The notes beneath the pieces are model-generated. The model was given only the letters and a program-made list of their open reading frames with translations. It was not told the origin of the DNA and ran no database searches. This document shows, in pieces, positions 21,786 through 33,537 of a stretch of 64,000 bases of DNA. The DNA is from Delphinapterus leucas (Eukaryota; Chordata; Mammalia; Artiodactyla; Monodontidae): positions 87,490,964-87,554,963 of the forward strand of contig NW_022098076.1 of NCBI RefSeq assembly GCF_002288925.2. The letters are read 5' to 3'. Positions within the stretch are counted from its first letter, which is position 1. Every line of letters begins with the position of its first letter. A program made the position numbers and the translations under genes.

Positions 21786-21950
21786 TTAACCATTATCCCT
21801 CAGTTTTCCCATCTATAATCTGGGGTTAATAATGGTGCCTACCCCCCAGAATGGTTATATGGGTTAAATGAATTTATATGAATTTCATGTATGTAAAGAG
21901 CCTGGCATATAGCAGATACTAAACAAACATTTGCTATCGTTATTGGATGT
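21786..21950 (+). repeat. MIR SINE
   Basis: CAGTTTTCCCATCTATAATC, AATAATGGTGCCTACC, GGCATATAGCAGATACTAAA. Confidence 0.8.
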
Positions 21951-22042
21951 TAAGCGACTTGTCCAAGGTCACACAGTCAGTGGCTAAACTTGATGCCAAC
22001 CCAGGTCACCTGATCTCAGAGCCTAGGCTCTCATACTGTGCT
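21951..22042 (-). repeat. MIR fragment, opposite orientation
   Basis: AAGCGACTTGTCCAAGGTCA, CACAGTCAGTGGCTAAACTT: antisense MIR abutting the sense copy. Confidence 0.75.
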
Positions 22043-22530
22043 AGTGAAATTTTGCCCTAACAGAATCGGGAAACAGTATTAATATACGTAGCTCATCTCT
22101 AACGTAGGGGAAAACAATAGTTGCTGGGGGTTAGGAGATATTTTTTCAGGGAAGGGCCACATTCATAACAGGAATGTCTGACCTAGTTCCCACTTTATGA
22201 AGTTAAATTTGTTTTATGAGTTTTTTTAGTTATGTGTGTCAATTGAGAAATTTATGACAATCAGATAATCACCTTGCTGGGGGAAAAGTCTAGGTCTTTC
22301 CAGCAGTAATGTGAATCCTATAATGTTTCGTCATTTCATATTTATCAATTTGTCCGTGCCCAACATTGTAGGAGATGCCATGGAGGCAGGGGGAGCATTC
22401 TTAGCAGAACAAACGCTCACTTCACTGTCTTCTTGGGAAAACAGTATGTATGTCTGTGTGACATGACACCCTTAATTGCCAAAAGGAGCAGTTCAATTAA
22501 CGAATGGTTACTATCTGATGAGGACTTGTG
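22043..22530. other. Unassigned AT-rich sequence
   Basis: No repeat or exon recognised. Confidence 0.4.
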
Positions 22531-23021
22531 GTGGACAGATCGGAGGTAGCTCCATAATCCTTCTTCCTGGTTCATGCCCTGAATGTGGGAGGGCGGCATG
22601 TACGTGTGGGACTTGTTCTAACCAATAAAATAGGGCAAAGGTGATGAGAGGTGTGCATGTGATTATGTTACACAAGATTGTAACAACCGTCTTGCTAGGA
22701 TACCTTCTTCCTTGCTGGCTTTGAAGAAGTGAGCTGCCATGTTGTGGACTGCCTATAGAGAGGGTAAGATACTGAGATACCAGCTGACACCAAGCAAGAA
22801 CTGACACCTGTAAAGAACTGAATTCTGCCAACAACCACGTGAGCTTGCAAGCAGATTCTTCCCGTCAAGCCTCAGATGCGACCTCAGCCCTGGCCAACAC
22901 CTTCACAGAAGCCCTGCAGAGGAGCTCAGACTCCTGTGAGAAACTGAATAGTAAATATGTACTGTCTTAAGATGCTATGTTTGTGTTTATGTTGTTATAC
23001 AGCAACAGAGAACTAACACAT
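22531..23021 (+). mobile_element. MLT1-like MaLR LTR
   Basis: Opens GTGGTGGACAGATCGGAGG and closes with TATACAGCAACAGAGAACTA, with a TAAGATGCTATG motif in place of the usual poly(A)/U3 end. Non-coding relic of an old retrovirus-like element, no internal genes. Confidence 0.65.
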
Positions 23022-23279
23022 GATCTACTGGGTGAAGAGTCCTCCATGGGACTGTTAAGGGGCACGAAAAAGTATAAGGAACCCAGCACTTCAGGAGCTT
23101 CCTGGTAGTCAAGGTGATAAAGAAAACCCAGCATGTTTCCACCACTGGACAAAAGGAAAGTAATGTTTCTGAAGAGGCCATGTGGCTCCTGATTCTAAGC
23201 AGAATTTGTCTTATGGAACAGTAGAATCTATGACCAGAGCATAGAGTCTGTAGGGTCTGGACCTACCTTTAGTTCAAGA

Positions 23280-23475
23280 TCCTTCTTCATCCTGCCTGAC
23301 CTCCTGGGACACCATGCCCTCCCATTCACTACCCTCTTCCCGGACTGCCCTTCTCCCTTTTCTGCCTGTTGACTCCTACACTCAAGGACCAGCTTGGTCC
23401 TGTGGCCTCTACTGTGAAGCCTTCTTCAGTTCCCTAGCAGAATTAACTGCTTCCTCCTGATTTCCCAAATGTTTG
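23280..23475 (+). repeat. L2 3' region
   Basis: ACACTCAAGGACCAGCTTGG, then GTGAAGCCTTCTTCAGTTCC is the L2 3'-UTR order; a further piece seems to resume at 23640-23730. Confidence 0.55.
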
Positions 23476-23504
23476 TTGTCAGAGGCATTATGTCATATTA
23501 TTCA

Positions 23505-23600
23505 TTTCTAATTATGTATTGAGCACCTACCAAGTGTTAGGCCTCCTGTTAGGTGCAAGAGATACAGTCACAAATACAGCACAGGGCTGTCCTTGGGGCC
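23505..23600 (-). repeat. L2 3'-end fragment, antisense
   Basis: TGTATTGAGCACCTACCAAG, then TGTTAGGTGCAAGAGATACA. Confidence 0.65.
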
Positions 23601-24077
23601 TACAGCCTGGTGGTGGCATGGCTGTCATGGGCCCATCCGCTCTTCCACTTAGGGCCAGGCCCTCTCTGTATCCTTAGAGCTCAGCACAGCACACAGCAGC
23701 CACAAGTCTCAATGTTGGTTAAGTGAGTGACGGAGGCTAGGCAGGTCTTCCTCTGATTATCTCCTGATGGATTGCCAGCCTCCCCTCTTGACAGGCTTTG
23801 GGGGATGAGTTAACTATGAAATATGCCCCCAGAGAGATGAAGCTGTTGGATATTATGATTTAGTGATGCCCATGGGAACTCAGCATTCAGCATGTTGACA
23901 GAGAATGTCAGCAGAAACTGACTTAGTTTACCTGCAATTGATGTGGGGCTTTTGGGGCTGATGGTAATTAATCAGTAGGTTCAGCGGCATTTTAAGGTTG
24001 CTCAGCTCTCAGCAGTACGGAAGGAGATAGGGAACACCCTGTGCCAGTGATAAGAGATTTATGCATCTAATTTATCT
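23601..24077. other. Mostly unassigned sequence
   Basis: Apart from the probable L2 piece to 23730, nothing was recognised. Confidence 0.4.
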
Positions 24078-24094
24078 AAAAAAATGAAGGTCTT

Positions 24095-24234
24095 GGGAAT
24101 TCCCTGGTGGTCCAGCGGTTAGGACTCCGTGCTCTCACTGCCGAGGGCCTGGGTTGAGTCCCTAGTCGGAGAACTAAGATCCCATGAGCCTCATGGCGCA
24201 GCCAAAAAAATAAATTAATTAAAAATAAATTTAA
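24095..24234 (+). repeat. CHR-2-type SINE, first unit of a dimer
   Basis: Complete unit from GGGAATTCCCTGGTGGTCC to an A-rich tail, running straight into the next SINE. The 16-bp TSD AAAAAATGAAGGTCTT (24079-24094) is repeated only after the second unit (24631-24646). Confidence 0.93.
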
Positions 24235-24630
24235 GGGACTTCCCTGGTGATGCAGTGGTTGAGAATCTGCCGGCCAATGCAGGGGACATGGGTTCGAGCC
24301 CTGGTCCGGGAAGATCCCACATGCCACGGAGCAACTAAGCCCGTGTGCCACAACTACTGGGCCTGCACTCTAAAGCCCGTGAGCCACAACTACTGAGCTC
24401 GTGTGCCACAACTACTGAAGCCTGAGCGCTCTAGGGCCCGCATGCTGCAACTACTGAGCCCAGGTGCAGCAACTACTGAAGCCCGTGCTCCGCAACAAGA
24501 GAAGCCACTGCAGTGAGAAGCCCGCACACTGCAACAAAGAGTGGCCTCTGCTCGCCGCAACTAGAGAAAGCCCGCACACAGCAACGAAGACCCAACACAG
24601 CCAAAAATTAAATAAATTAATTTTAAAAAC
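24235..24630 (+). repeat. CHR SINE, long type, second unit of the dimer
   Basis: Starts GGGACTTCCCTGGTGATGC and has an internally expanded body (extra ACAACTACTG repeats near 24350-24480) and A-rich tail, then the shared TSD. Confidence 0.93.
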
Positions 24631-24673
24631 AAAAAATGAAGGTCTTTAGCAGCAAGTTAAAAAGAAAGGGCCA

Positions 24674-24886
24674 GGGACTTCCCTGGTGGCGCAGTGGTTG
24701 AGAGTCCGCCTGCCGATGCAGGGGACACGGGTTCGTGCCCCGGTCTGGGAAGATCCCACATGCCGCGGAGCGGCTGAGCCCGTGAGCCATGGCCGCTGAG
24801 CCTGCGCGTCCGGAGCCTGTGCTCCGCAACGGGAAGAGGCCACTACAGTGAGAGACCTGCGTACCGCAAAAAAAAATAAAAATAAA
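24674..24886 (+). repeat. CHR SINE, short young type, first unit of a second dimer
   Basis: Full unit ending GTACCGC and an A-rich tail. The preceding AAAAAGAAAGGG (from 24659) recurs only after the next unit. Confidence 0.93.
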
Positions 24887-25197
24887 GAATCTGCCTGCCA
24901 ATGCAGGGGACATGGGTTCAAGCGCTGGTCTGGGAAGATCCCACATGCCACGGAGCAATAAGCCTGTGCGCCACAAATACTGAGCCTGCGCTCTGGAGCC
25001 CGCAAGCCACAACTACTGAAGCCTGCATGCCTAGAGCCTTTGCTCCACAACAAGAGAAGCCACTGCAATGAGAAGCCTGTGCACCGCAACGAAGAGTAGC
25101 CCCCTCTTGCCACAACTAGAGAAAGCCCGTGGGCAGCAACGAAGACCCAACGCACCCAAAAATAAATTAATTAAATAAAATAAAGTAAATAAAATAG
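24887..25197 (+). repeat. CHR SINE, long type, headless second unit
   Basis: Begins inside the element at AATCTGCCTGCCAATGCAGG, lacking the first ~35 bases, and ends with an A-rich tail and the TSD AAAAAGAAAGGG at 25198-25209. Confidence 0.9.
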
Positions 25198-25210
25198 AAA
25201 AAGAAAGGGG

Positions 25211-27413
25211 GCCAAGTAGTGGCCCTGTTAGTCCTTGTTGCCACCCTTAGGTGTTTATAAGGTGGGATATTCAATTCCCTTGTAACTAGTGGCAGACCTA
25301 CTTGAGAAGACTTCAAAAGGGGCTGCCTGCCCACACTCTCAGGTGGAGTTTGGAAATGTCTCAGGAACATGGAGGGCACAGACGGTGGCATTCGGGTGTT
25401 GCCACGGGGAGCAGCCCACTCCATCCACCCACTGCCCCTCTCCTAATTTCCTGGCCATCGCAGTCAATGTATGGCCCCCTTGTGCTCAGTTTCCTGAGAG
25501 CCTCCTTTCCCAAGTATCCGGCCCTCAGGGAAGGATGGGATGCTGCCTCAAGTTCCCCCATCAGCAGGGTCCTGCCAGCTTTTTCTAGGGCTGCCCACCA
25601 GGTCCTGCCTCTTGCTGCATCTCGGATGGATTTTCCTGCCTGTGGCCCATCCTTGCACCTGGGGCCTCCATTATCTCTGCTCAGAATTTCCAAGCCACTG
25701 CAAAATCCTCCAGTGGGAACGTCCACTCCCCCACCCCGCCTCCTGACACTGACCGGGGCCTCTAGGGGCCTTTTTGCAGTGTGACGAGGTTCCTGGAATC
25801 CGCCTGGAGCTGTGCTTCATTCCCTGGAACTTGTTTACCGCAGCTTCCCCCAGGGAGCTGTGGGAGCCTCTTCCCCAGTGTCGAGGAACCTGTCTCTACT
25901 TGTTTCCTCACTGCCCCAGTTTGCCTTCCTTCCCTCCTGGGCAGAGCTGATGTCCCCTTTTAACTTAAGCTGCAGGAGAAGTGGTCTTGGGAATGACCTA
26001 AAAAGTTGCCCCTCAGCCCCATAATCTAAAAGCTCCTCCTGTGAACCTTGTATCCTTTTTTACCAGGTCTCCGCCTCCCCCATCCTCCCTGGAGCTGCAC
26101 CATCTGGGGTGGCTTATCTTCACACCCATTTTTCTGATCCTTAGGATTTGATGACCCGAATTTTGGCCTGACATCTTGGCTGTGGGCCTGTCATTACTTT
26201 GGGTCCCCTCTCAGACTTGGCATGAAGCTCTAGAAGGACTGTGCACTCCACACTGTCCATCCTCAGGGCCCTGCCTCTCCTCCATTCCCCAGGATGTTGC
26301 TCCACTGAGGCCACTGTGATGACACATCTCCAGGCTCTGATCTCTTCCTCAACCAGACAGCTCAGCCCAGACAGTTTCCAGCTGATGGTATGGGATTAAT
26401 AAACACTGTAGGAAGTCTTTATTGTTAAAAAAGAAAGAAAATTCTCTTTTAAAAAAATAGTGATGCACATGACAAAAAATTCGAAAAGCAAAAAAGAAAC
26501 TCTCTCTGCTACCCTTGCTCTCCAATCCCACCCTGCAGAGGTAACTATTTTGGGTTTCTTGTTTCTTCCAAACATTTTTTAAGCACTACTCTCCCCACCG
26601 CCCAGGCCACCCTACAGAAGGGCCTGATTTGCCAATTTTCCTGGTATAAATACTCCCACCATCACTGATGTCAAGCTACTAATGTGATGTCAGTGAATGT
26701 GGAGTTGACAAGAAATGCGCACGATTGGTGATGGATGAGAGCCACCTCCAGCTCGCCACTGTAAAGTTATGTGCACATCATCAAACACACAGCCAGACGC
26801 ACACAAAGGTGTCTTATGTTACATTACATTACACCTTGCTTCTTACATTGTATTGTACCTAACCAACTTCTCAGTAAGATGAAGCCACGTATAACAAGCA
26901 CCACAGTGGAATGGGTGTCTCCGACCCACCTGCTCCCAGTATAAGACTAAAGGTTGGGAAGGTCTGTCCTAGAGTCATTGAGAAGTGCGTGTGGCAGAAA
27001 ACTATGTAGGGTCGTGAGGTAAATTAGGGGGTAAGTGATTTTAAGAAGCTAATTAGTGGAATGTCATTTCTGAAGAATAAAAACTTTGTTTTGAAGAAAC
27101 AATATCTTAATTTCTAATCGAGTAATTAGGAGTTAATTCAAGACAGGATTTAGACTGCTCTACCAGGAAAAAAAAAATCTTCACCTAAACCTAAAACTCC
27201 AAGTGATCAAATTTCCCAGCCAGAGAGAATTCCGGAATCTACAAAACCTGGAGAGCGGAGCCTAATGAGGGAGATCACAGGCAGGTATGTGACCGTGAGC
27301 TTCCTGGGTCCTCTTCAGAAGCCATGGACAGCCCAGGCCGACATCCTCAAATGATCCATCTTGGTGACTGCCCAGGACCCCCTCCGAGCTCCACTACGAA
27401 ACATTTGTTTCCG
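25211..27413. other. Unassigned 2.2-kb stretch
   Basis: The 25.3-26.3 kb part is GC-moderate with unrelated frames on both strands. After 26.4 kb it is AT-rich and looks like worn-out repeat, but no family is certain. Confidence 0.4.
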
Positions 27414-27583
27414 CTGTGGCCTCTCCCGCTGCGGAGCACAGGCTCCGGATGCGCAGGCTCAGTGGCCATGACTCACGGGCCCAGCCGCTCCGCGGCATGT
27501 GGGATCTTCCCGGACTGGGGCACGAACCCGTGTCCCCTGCATCGGCAGGCGGACTCTCAACCCCTGCGCCACCAGGGAAACCC
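27414..27583 (-). repeat. CHR SINE, short type, 3'-truncated
   Basis: Antisense body to ACCAGGGAAACCC. The usual tail end and poly(T) are missing, so it was cut by a later event. Confidence 0.9.
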
Positions 27584-29271
27584 TTGTGTTTTTTTTTTAA
27601 CAAGCTCTCGAGAAGAGGATGTCGACTCTGGGTTTCTGGTGACTTCCTCTGTGGTTGGCCTGTCACTCTGCCTCCTGACACCTCTGTCAGGCATTTTGAG
27701 TTCCCAGCAGTCTTTGTCACAAGGAGGGTAATTAGGACTGGTGTCCACCTGGGCTCTTGGTCTGGGTTATTCTCTGAAAGGCTGCTTCTCATAGACAGCT
27801 GAAACGGTTTTGTGTACCCTTCAGGTGACAGAAGGTGACTCATGGGACGCCTGCCATGCTGGCCTCTGTGAACCCCTCCTCTCCCGTCTTAATCCCGGGA
27901 GTGGTCGGACAAGGGGGCACAGGGTTGAGCATTAGAAGCGCAAACTATTAGTTTATAGGAAAGGGATAGTTTCTCGTGCCGTCTCATGCTTAGAACTGAG
28001 CAAGGGACTCATTCCGAATGCTAAAATGTGCAGGCGTCAGAGTCCCTAGACTCGTCCCACCGGATGACTCTGCTGACAGTACTCTGGGTTCCCTGTGAAG
28101 CAGGTGATGAGCCCCCTTGGGAAGCAATCCTCTGGGCCCCATCTTTTCCAGGGATACATCTCGGGCAAAGCCATCGCCAACGGGCATAGGGGAATATACA
28201 GAATGGGCATATACAGCTAACAGGTATACACAAAGTTCAAAAGACTGTCAGGTTGGAACCAGATAGCTAAGAAATCTCTTTGGCTTAAGACAGCTCCCTG
28301 AGGACAATGGCATTTCAGTCTGTTTAGGGAGCGGAAGGAGGAAAGATGGGTCGTTATGAGGGCCAGGTAATCAGAGATGACCTCCCTGTGGTGAGCGAGC
28401 CCGCTAGTTTCACTGGATCTTAAAGGCGGGGGTGGGGGGGCGGGGTTAAAAACCTAGAAGGGAGGGAGATTTGGTATCTAAAAGCCACAGGCTGATAAAG
28501 AAATGAGGCTTGTCCTGGGAGGAAATGTCAGCCATTGGATTTATCCCTCCATCCCGCCGCTTTCCAGGATACAGTTTTCATTCATTGGCAGGTATGTGTT
28601 TCAGAATACCCTTGGGGACAGGAAACACATGGCCATTTATTTTTTTGGCGTTTGGGCCTGATTTACTTGCATCTTCAGTGGTAGACATGCCTCATTCATT
28701 TAGGCTGAAGGGTAGTAATGCGGAAGACTTCACTCCTCCCAGCAGGAGCCTCGCTGCACATCCACGGCCTTGCCTCGGTGGGGAGAGCAGAGCTTCAGGA
28801 CCGTACCTGGGAAAGGCTCTTCCAGGGCTGGCGCAGATGAAACTCCGCAGAGAGGGAATCTGGGAAGGGGGGTGGTGGTGGAGCAGAGCACGGAAGGCCC
28901 TGGGTGGATGGTCCTTCAGTCAAGATGGAGGAAAGGTCCCAGCTGCATGACATTCAACAGCAGACTGGGAGCAAAAGAGAGCAACTGGAAATATGGAAGG
29001 AAAAATCATTTTTTAAAAAAGAGTAAATCTGAAAAAAAAACAGATGTTGCTGAGGAAGGGGGGAAATGGGTTTTTTTAAACACAGTTGCCAGGAGGTACT
29101 GGGGACTGCATAGCAGTCCTAGTAAACTGAGGGTGTGTATAGCACATGCCACCCGCCCCCTCCACGGGTCTCCCACCAAGGTCTTTGGCACAGGTGCTCC
29201 AGAAAACAAGTACAAAGATATTACTCTTGGTGGTAGATACAGATGTTTATCCACATTGCATTTTTCTAGCT
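27584..29271. other. Unassigned 1.7-kb stretch
   Basis: Longest frames (146 and 182 codons near 28.5-29.3 kb) have no domain and overlap the LTR start. No exon supported. Confidence 0.4.
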
Positions 29272-29757
29272 GTGGTGGGCTGAATAATGGCCCCCAGAGA
29301 TGTCCGTCCATGTCCTAGTCCCCAGAACCTATGAATATGTTGCCCTATATGGTGAAAGGGACTTTGTATATGTGATTAAGTTGAGGATCTTGCAATAAGG
29401 AGATTGTCCTGAATTACCCAAGTGGGCCCAATGTAACCACAGGGGTCCTTATAAGATGGAGGCAGGAGAGTCATCAGAGCCAGCAAGAAGGGACAGGACA
29501 GTGGAAGACAAGGGTGGCGGAATGTGCTCTGAAGATGGAAGAAGGGCCCAGGGCTGAGGAAGGAAGAAGGTCCCTAGAAGCTGAAAAAAGCAAGAAAACA
29601 GATTCTCCCCTGAAGGCTCCAGAAGAACACAGCACTGCCAACACCTTAATTTTAGGCTCCTGAACCCCTGGAGCTGTAAGAGAACAAATCTGTATTGTTT
29701 TAAGTCACTAAATTCATGGTAACTTGGTATGGCAGCAATAGGAAACTAATCCAGTAC
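29272..29757 (+). mobile_element. MLT1-type MaLR LTR, near full length
   Basis: Opens TGTGGTGGGCTGAATAATGG, includes GTATATGTGATTAAGTTGAG and AAGTGGGCCCAATGTAACC, and closes GCAGCAATAGGAAACTAATC. Solo LTR, no coding region. Confidence 0.8.
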
Positions 29758-30887
29758 TTCTGGGGGGAAGTTTCATAATTCAAAAATTTGTTTTCATTTT
29801 ATGATGCTAAGTTAGGAGACTGGTGATAAGGCCTAAGCCCTGTCTTCCTGGCCCTCTCCCTTCACAGGAGATAGAGCTATTTGGGAACCTTGTCAGGTGA
29901 GGCCGAGCTGTATGCCCATCTCAAGTGAGCCCTGGGGTTTCTGGAAGGCCTGGTTGTCAGAACGTGTGCAGGGCGTTGGGGGGAGATGCACCCCAGGAGA
30001 ATGTCTGGAGCTGCTCTCTCCCTCCCCAGAAGCTGCTGGAAGCTCACAGAAGTGTGAGGGTGACTGCAGAGGTGAACTGAGGCTCTGCACAAGCGTTCCC
30101 CAAGACACTCCCGGCCCCTTCATCCACCTCCTGAAGAGGCCATGGAAGGTTTGGGGTCCAGCCCATGTCGCAGGGCTTTGCCTGGGAGTAGAGAGTCCAG
30201 ATGTTGGATGGCCAGGCCCTCTTCCAAGGCCAAAGCACTTCTGCCCCTATGGAGGAGGGGAATGAACAGCACTGTGCTAACAGGAGCCTCCACCCGCTTG
30301 ACCTGGGTCAGTGCCTCCCCGGGAGGATGCGGCAGGAGGGATGCAGCCTGGGATCAGCCTGTTGCAGGTGTGATGTACAGTATTCAGGCAGGGAGCCCAT
30401 CGGGTGAAGCAGCTGGGCTCCAGAGGGAGGAGACTGAAAAGAGAGAGGGTTTAAAGGCATGTAAGGATCCAGAAAGAGTTGATGATTTTCAGGAAGAGGA
30501 ACACCTGTGTGCATTTGTGTGCGTGTGTGTGCACAGATGCACACACAGAGGCCCAGAGTGAGGGGCTGTGGAGGGGAGAGCAGCTGGGAAAAGACAGGGG
30601 TGGTCGAGGCCGCAGGCTGCCGGGGAGGCTACAGGGTCCAGATCTCAGCACAGGCAGAAGAGCGGCCTTGGTGGGAAGAAAGATGGTTCTTCTCTCTCCA
30701 GATCTGGAAACTAGGTAGCAAATCCATGGACAAGGGTCTGGAAGGACACCCCACCTGCCTGGAGTTACCCTGGGGTGGGACTGGGGGATGGGGAGGGTAA
30801 AGGAGCATCACTCCCTCTGGGTCACCTGAATTGCTTTACAATAACGATGTGCTCCTACATTACTTGTGAAATTAAAAAATAAGCTTA
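29758..30887. other. Unassigned sequence with a GT/CA tract
   Basis: A mixed GT/GC then CA tract at about 30508-30550 can fold back on itself. No gene or other repeat recognised. Confidence 0.4.
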
Positions 30888-31097
30888 GGGCTTCCCTGGT
30901 GGTGCAGTGGTTGAGAGTCCGCCTGCCGATGCAGGGCACACGGGTTCGTACCCCGGTCTGGGAAGATCCCACATGCCGCAGAGCGGCTGGGCCCGTGAGC
31001 CATGGCCGCTGAGCCTACACGTCCGGAGCCTGTGCTCCGCAACGGGAGAGGCCACAACAGTGAGAGGCCCGCGTACCGCAAAAAAAAAAACAAAAAA
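30888..31097 (+). repeat. CHR SINE, short young type
   Basis: Near-consensus full unit with A-rich tail. Confidence 0.95.
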
Positions 31098-31378
31098 CCT
31101 TAAATATATTAGACCCTCCGAGCAGCACGGACAGTAAGCGCCAGTTGTTGGTCAGGCAGGTGTAGGACTCACCCAGGGGGTGAGCTGAGGGGTGGGATTT
31201 GACCAGGTGAAGGGGCACCTGGGGGGAAAGCTGACGAGTAAAGGGAAGGTGTGCTGGGTCGTGAAGGCGGCAAGAGCCCCATGGCCTGAGAGGGGTCCCT
31301 GTTGGAGAGGAACTGGCCACTGAGGTGATGCAGCTGCTTCAGAGTCTCTGGGAGGCTTGTTTACAAGCAGAGACACCA

Positions 31379-31481
31379 GGGAGTTCCCTGGCGCTCCAAT
31401 GGTTAAGACTCGGCGCTTTCACTGCCAAGGGCCCGGGTTCAATTCCTAGTCAGGAAACTAAGATCGCACAAGCCACGGGGT
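31379..31481 (+). repeat. CHR-2-type SINE lacking its A-tail
   Basis: Head GGGAGTTCCCTGGCGCTCC to GCCACGGGGT, then at once the right-hand duplication GCAGAGACACCA (also at 31367-31378). No poly(A) intervenes. Confidence 0.9.
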
Positions 31482-31490
31482 GCAGAGACA

Positions 31491-31520
<30 letters not shown>
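31491..31520. repeat. (CA)n microsatellite
   Basis: About 15 units directly after the SINE duplication. Confidence 0.95.
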
Positions 31521-31522
<2 letters not shown>

Positions 31523-32829
31523 GAGGCCTGGCAGGGGCTCGGAATTCCTGTTGGTTTAGTTCCTCCAACGATTCTGATGGTAATGGTAATCGGTCCACCT
31601 CTGTAAGGATTCTGCTGGGGGTGGGCGCAGGGGTCCAGGTCTCACCCCCCACCCCAGACCAGGGCAGCTCAGCATTTTTGTTTTGCATGGGGGGCAGCCA
31701 AAACCTGGGTCTACGGCTAAAAATAAAGTGTGGACACCGCTAGGCTAGAATAAGAGGATGGAAGCCGTTGTGTCACTTTGAAGTAAGCTGGACTGTACTG
31801 GGCACGAGCACATTTCTGAGCTGCCAGGCAACACTGGAGATAGCATGGGCCCTAGGGAAGGAGGGCCAGGATGCGGGGGATGAGGGGGAAAGAAGTGGCC
31901 AGGCCAAGAGGCATTTTAGGAGAAGAATCAGAGGAAATGATGGACTGCTGGGGATGCACAAAGGGTGGTGACAAAGATGAGCCCTGGGCCTGCGCCTCAG
32001 AGCTGGGCTTTGTCAGGCAGAGCCATCCGGAGGCAGCCATATTTTGGGGAAGATTCCAAGTTAGGGGAAGACAGGGAACTGGCAGCTCAAACCCTAGGCC
32101 AGGGTAAATCTGCTCTCACGGCCACCTTAAGGATGCAGCTGTGCCGATGGGGAGAAGGTCGCTGGAGAGTCCTGGCCGTATTAGGGAGTTCCAGGAGGAC
32201 AGTGGGAGGAGCGAACTCAGGGAACTCACAGAGGAAAGTTCGGGTGATGGGGCAGCTTTTCCATAAAAGGGTTTCTCTGTGTTCCCTTTCCTTTCCAAGA
32301 GACCTTCACCGTGCGAAGGCCTGGGACAGCCCAGCACCACGGTGACAGCAGGGTGGGTGATAGGAGAGGCAGAGGGTGTGGGACCCTAATGCAGCCTATT
32401 GACCCCTCCCCTCCTGTAAAGGACTTCTCACCCCAGCAGAGGGCTCAGCATCACGGTTACTGGTAATCCAACCACCAAGCTTCTTCCCAAGAGCCTGCCT
32501 CCTGCTCTCTGGCAACTTCCCTCCACACAGCCTCCTTGCCCATCTCATGGGCTTCATTCAACCCAAGGTCCCACACACCTCAGAGCAGGAACTGAAGAGG
32601 AAGACCCTTTCCACAGACGACAGGACCAGGGAGGGGCCGAGTTAGCCCTCAGGTTCACCCCGGCTCAGAATATTTATCAACTGAATTTTTCATTAAGATA
32701 GTGAAATACAGTATCATGTTCTGGCACACGTGTTCAGAATTTAAATAAATGTAACATAAAACAGGCCCAGGAGCATCGGGTATACAGTCAAGAAAGTGAG
32801 GACAAAATTATAAATGCAGTTTTTTCTTT
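31521..32829. other. Unassigned 1.3-kb stretch
   Basis: Contains CTGCCAGGCAAC near 31820, a partial X-box. Purine-rich in places; no exon or repeat recognised. Confidence 0.4.
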
Positions 32830-33310
32830 TTGTTTTAACAACAGTACTGCAACAAGCACTTTTGTACATGCATTTTGGACACCTTAAAGATTCCTTCCAG
32901 ATAACTTCCAGAAGTAGAATTGACAGGTCAAAAGGTACCAGTTAATTTTAAGGCTTAATTTTCCCTCAAAAAAAGCTCTTCCAATTATTGGGCATTCCTA
33001 GAAGTAATTAATAAGGAAGCCCCTACCCAACAGTGGGGATCCATTTGTTAGTCTGATACATAATAAGGGGAAATGTTATCTCGAAGGGTTTTATTTAGCC
33101 TTGCTTTGAGTATTAAGGAAGGTGAAATTTTTCTTCTCTTATTAACCATTTGTTTCATTCTTTTGACGAATCTGCCTGCTCACATCTCCCATCTTTTCTT
33201 TGGTGCCTTATACTTTGTAAAAGCCTTTGGTATATTAAGGATATTTGCCTCTGTTGCCACATTTATCTGGAAAATATATTTTTCAAGTTTGTCTTTTCAA
33301 TTTGTTTTGT
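32830..33310 (-). mobile_element. Old L1 (L1M-type) fragment, antisense
   Basis: Antisense L1 phrases in order: CTGCAACAAGCACTTTTGTA, CCAGAAGTAGAATTGACAGG, GGTATATTAAGGATATTTGC. Highly decayed, no coding capacity. Confidence 0.65.
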
Positions 33311-33317
33311 TTGTGGT

Positions 33318-33537
33318 GTTTTGTTTTGTTTTGTTTTGTTTTTTTGCGGTACGCGGGCCTCTCACTGCTGTGGGCTCTCCCGTTGCAGAGCACAGGCTCC
33401 GGACGCGCAGGCTCAGCGGCCATGGTTCACGGGCCCAGCCGCTCTGCGGCATGTGGGATCTTCCCGGACCGGGGCACGAACCCGTGTGCCCTGCATCGGC
33501 AGGCCGACTCTCGACCACTGCACCACCAGAGAAGCCC
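33318..33537 (-). repeat. CHR SINE, short young type
   Basis: Tail is (TTTTG)n in antisense rather than pure T; body near consensus to ACCAGAGAAGCCC. Inserted at the edge of the old L1. Confidence 0.94.
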
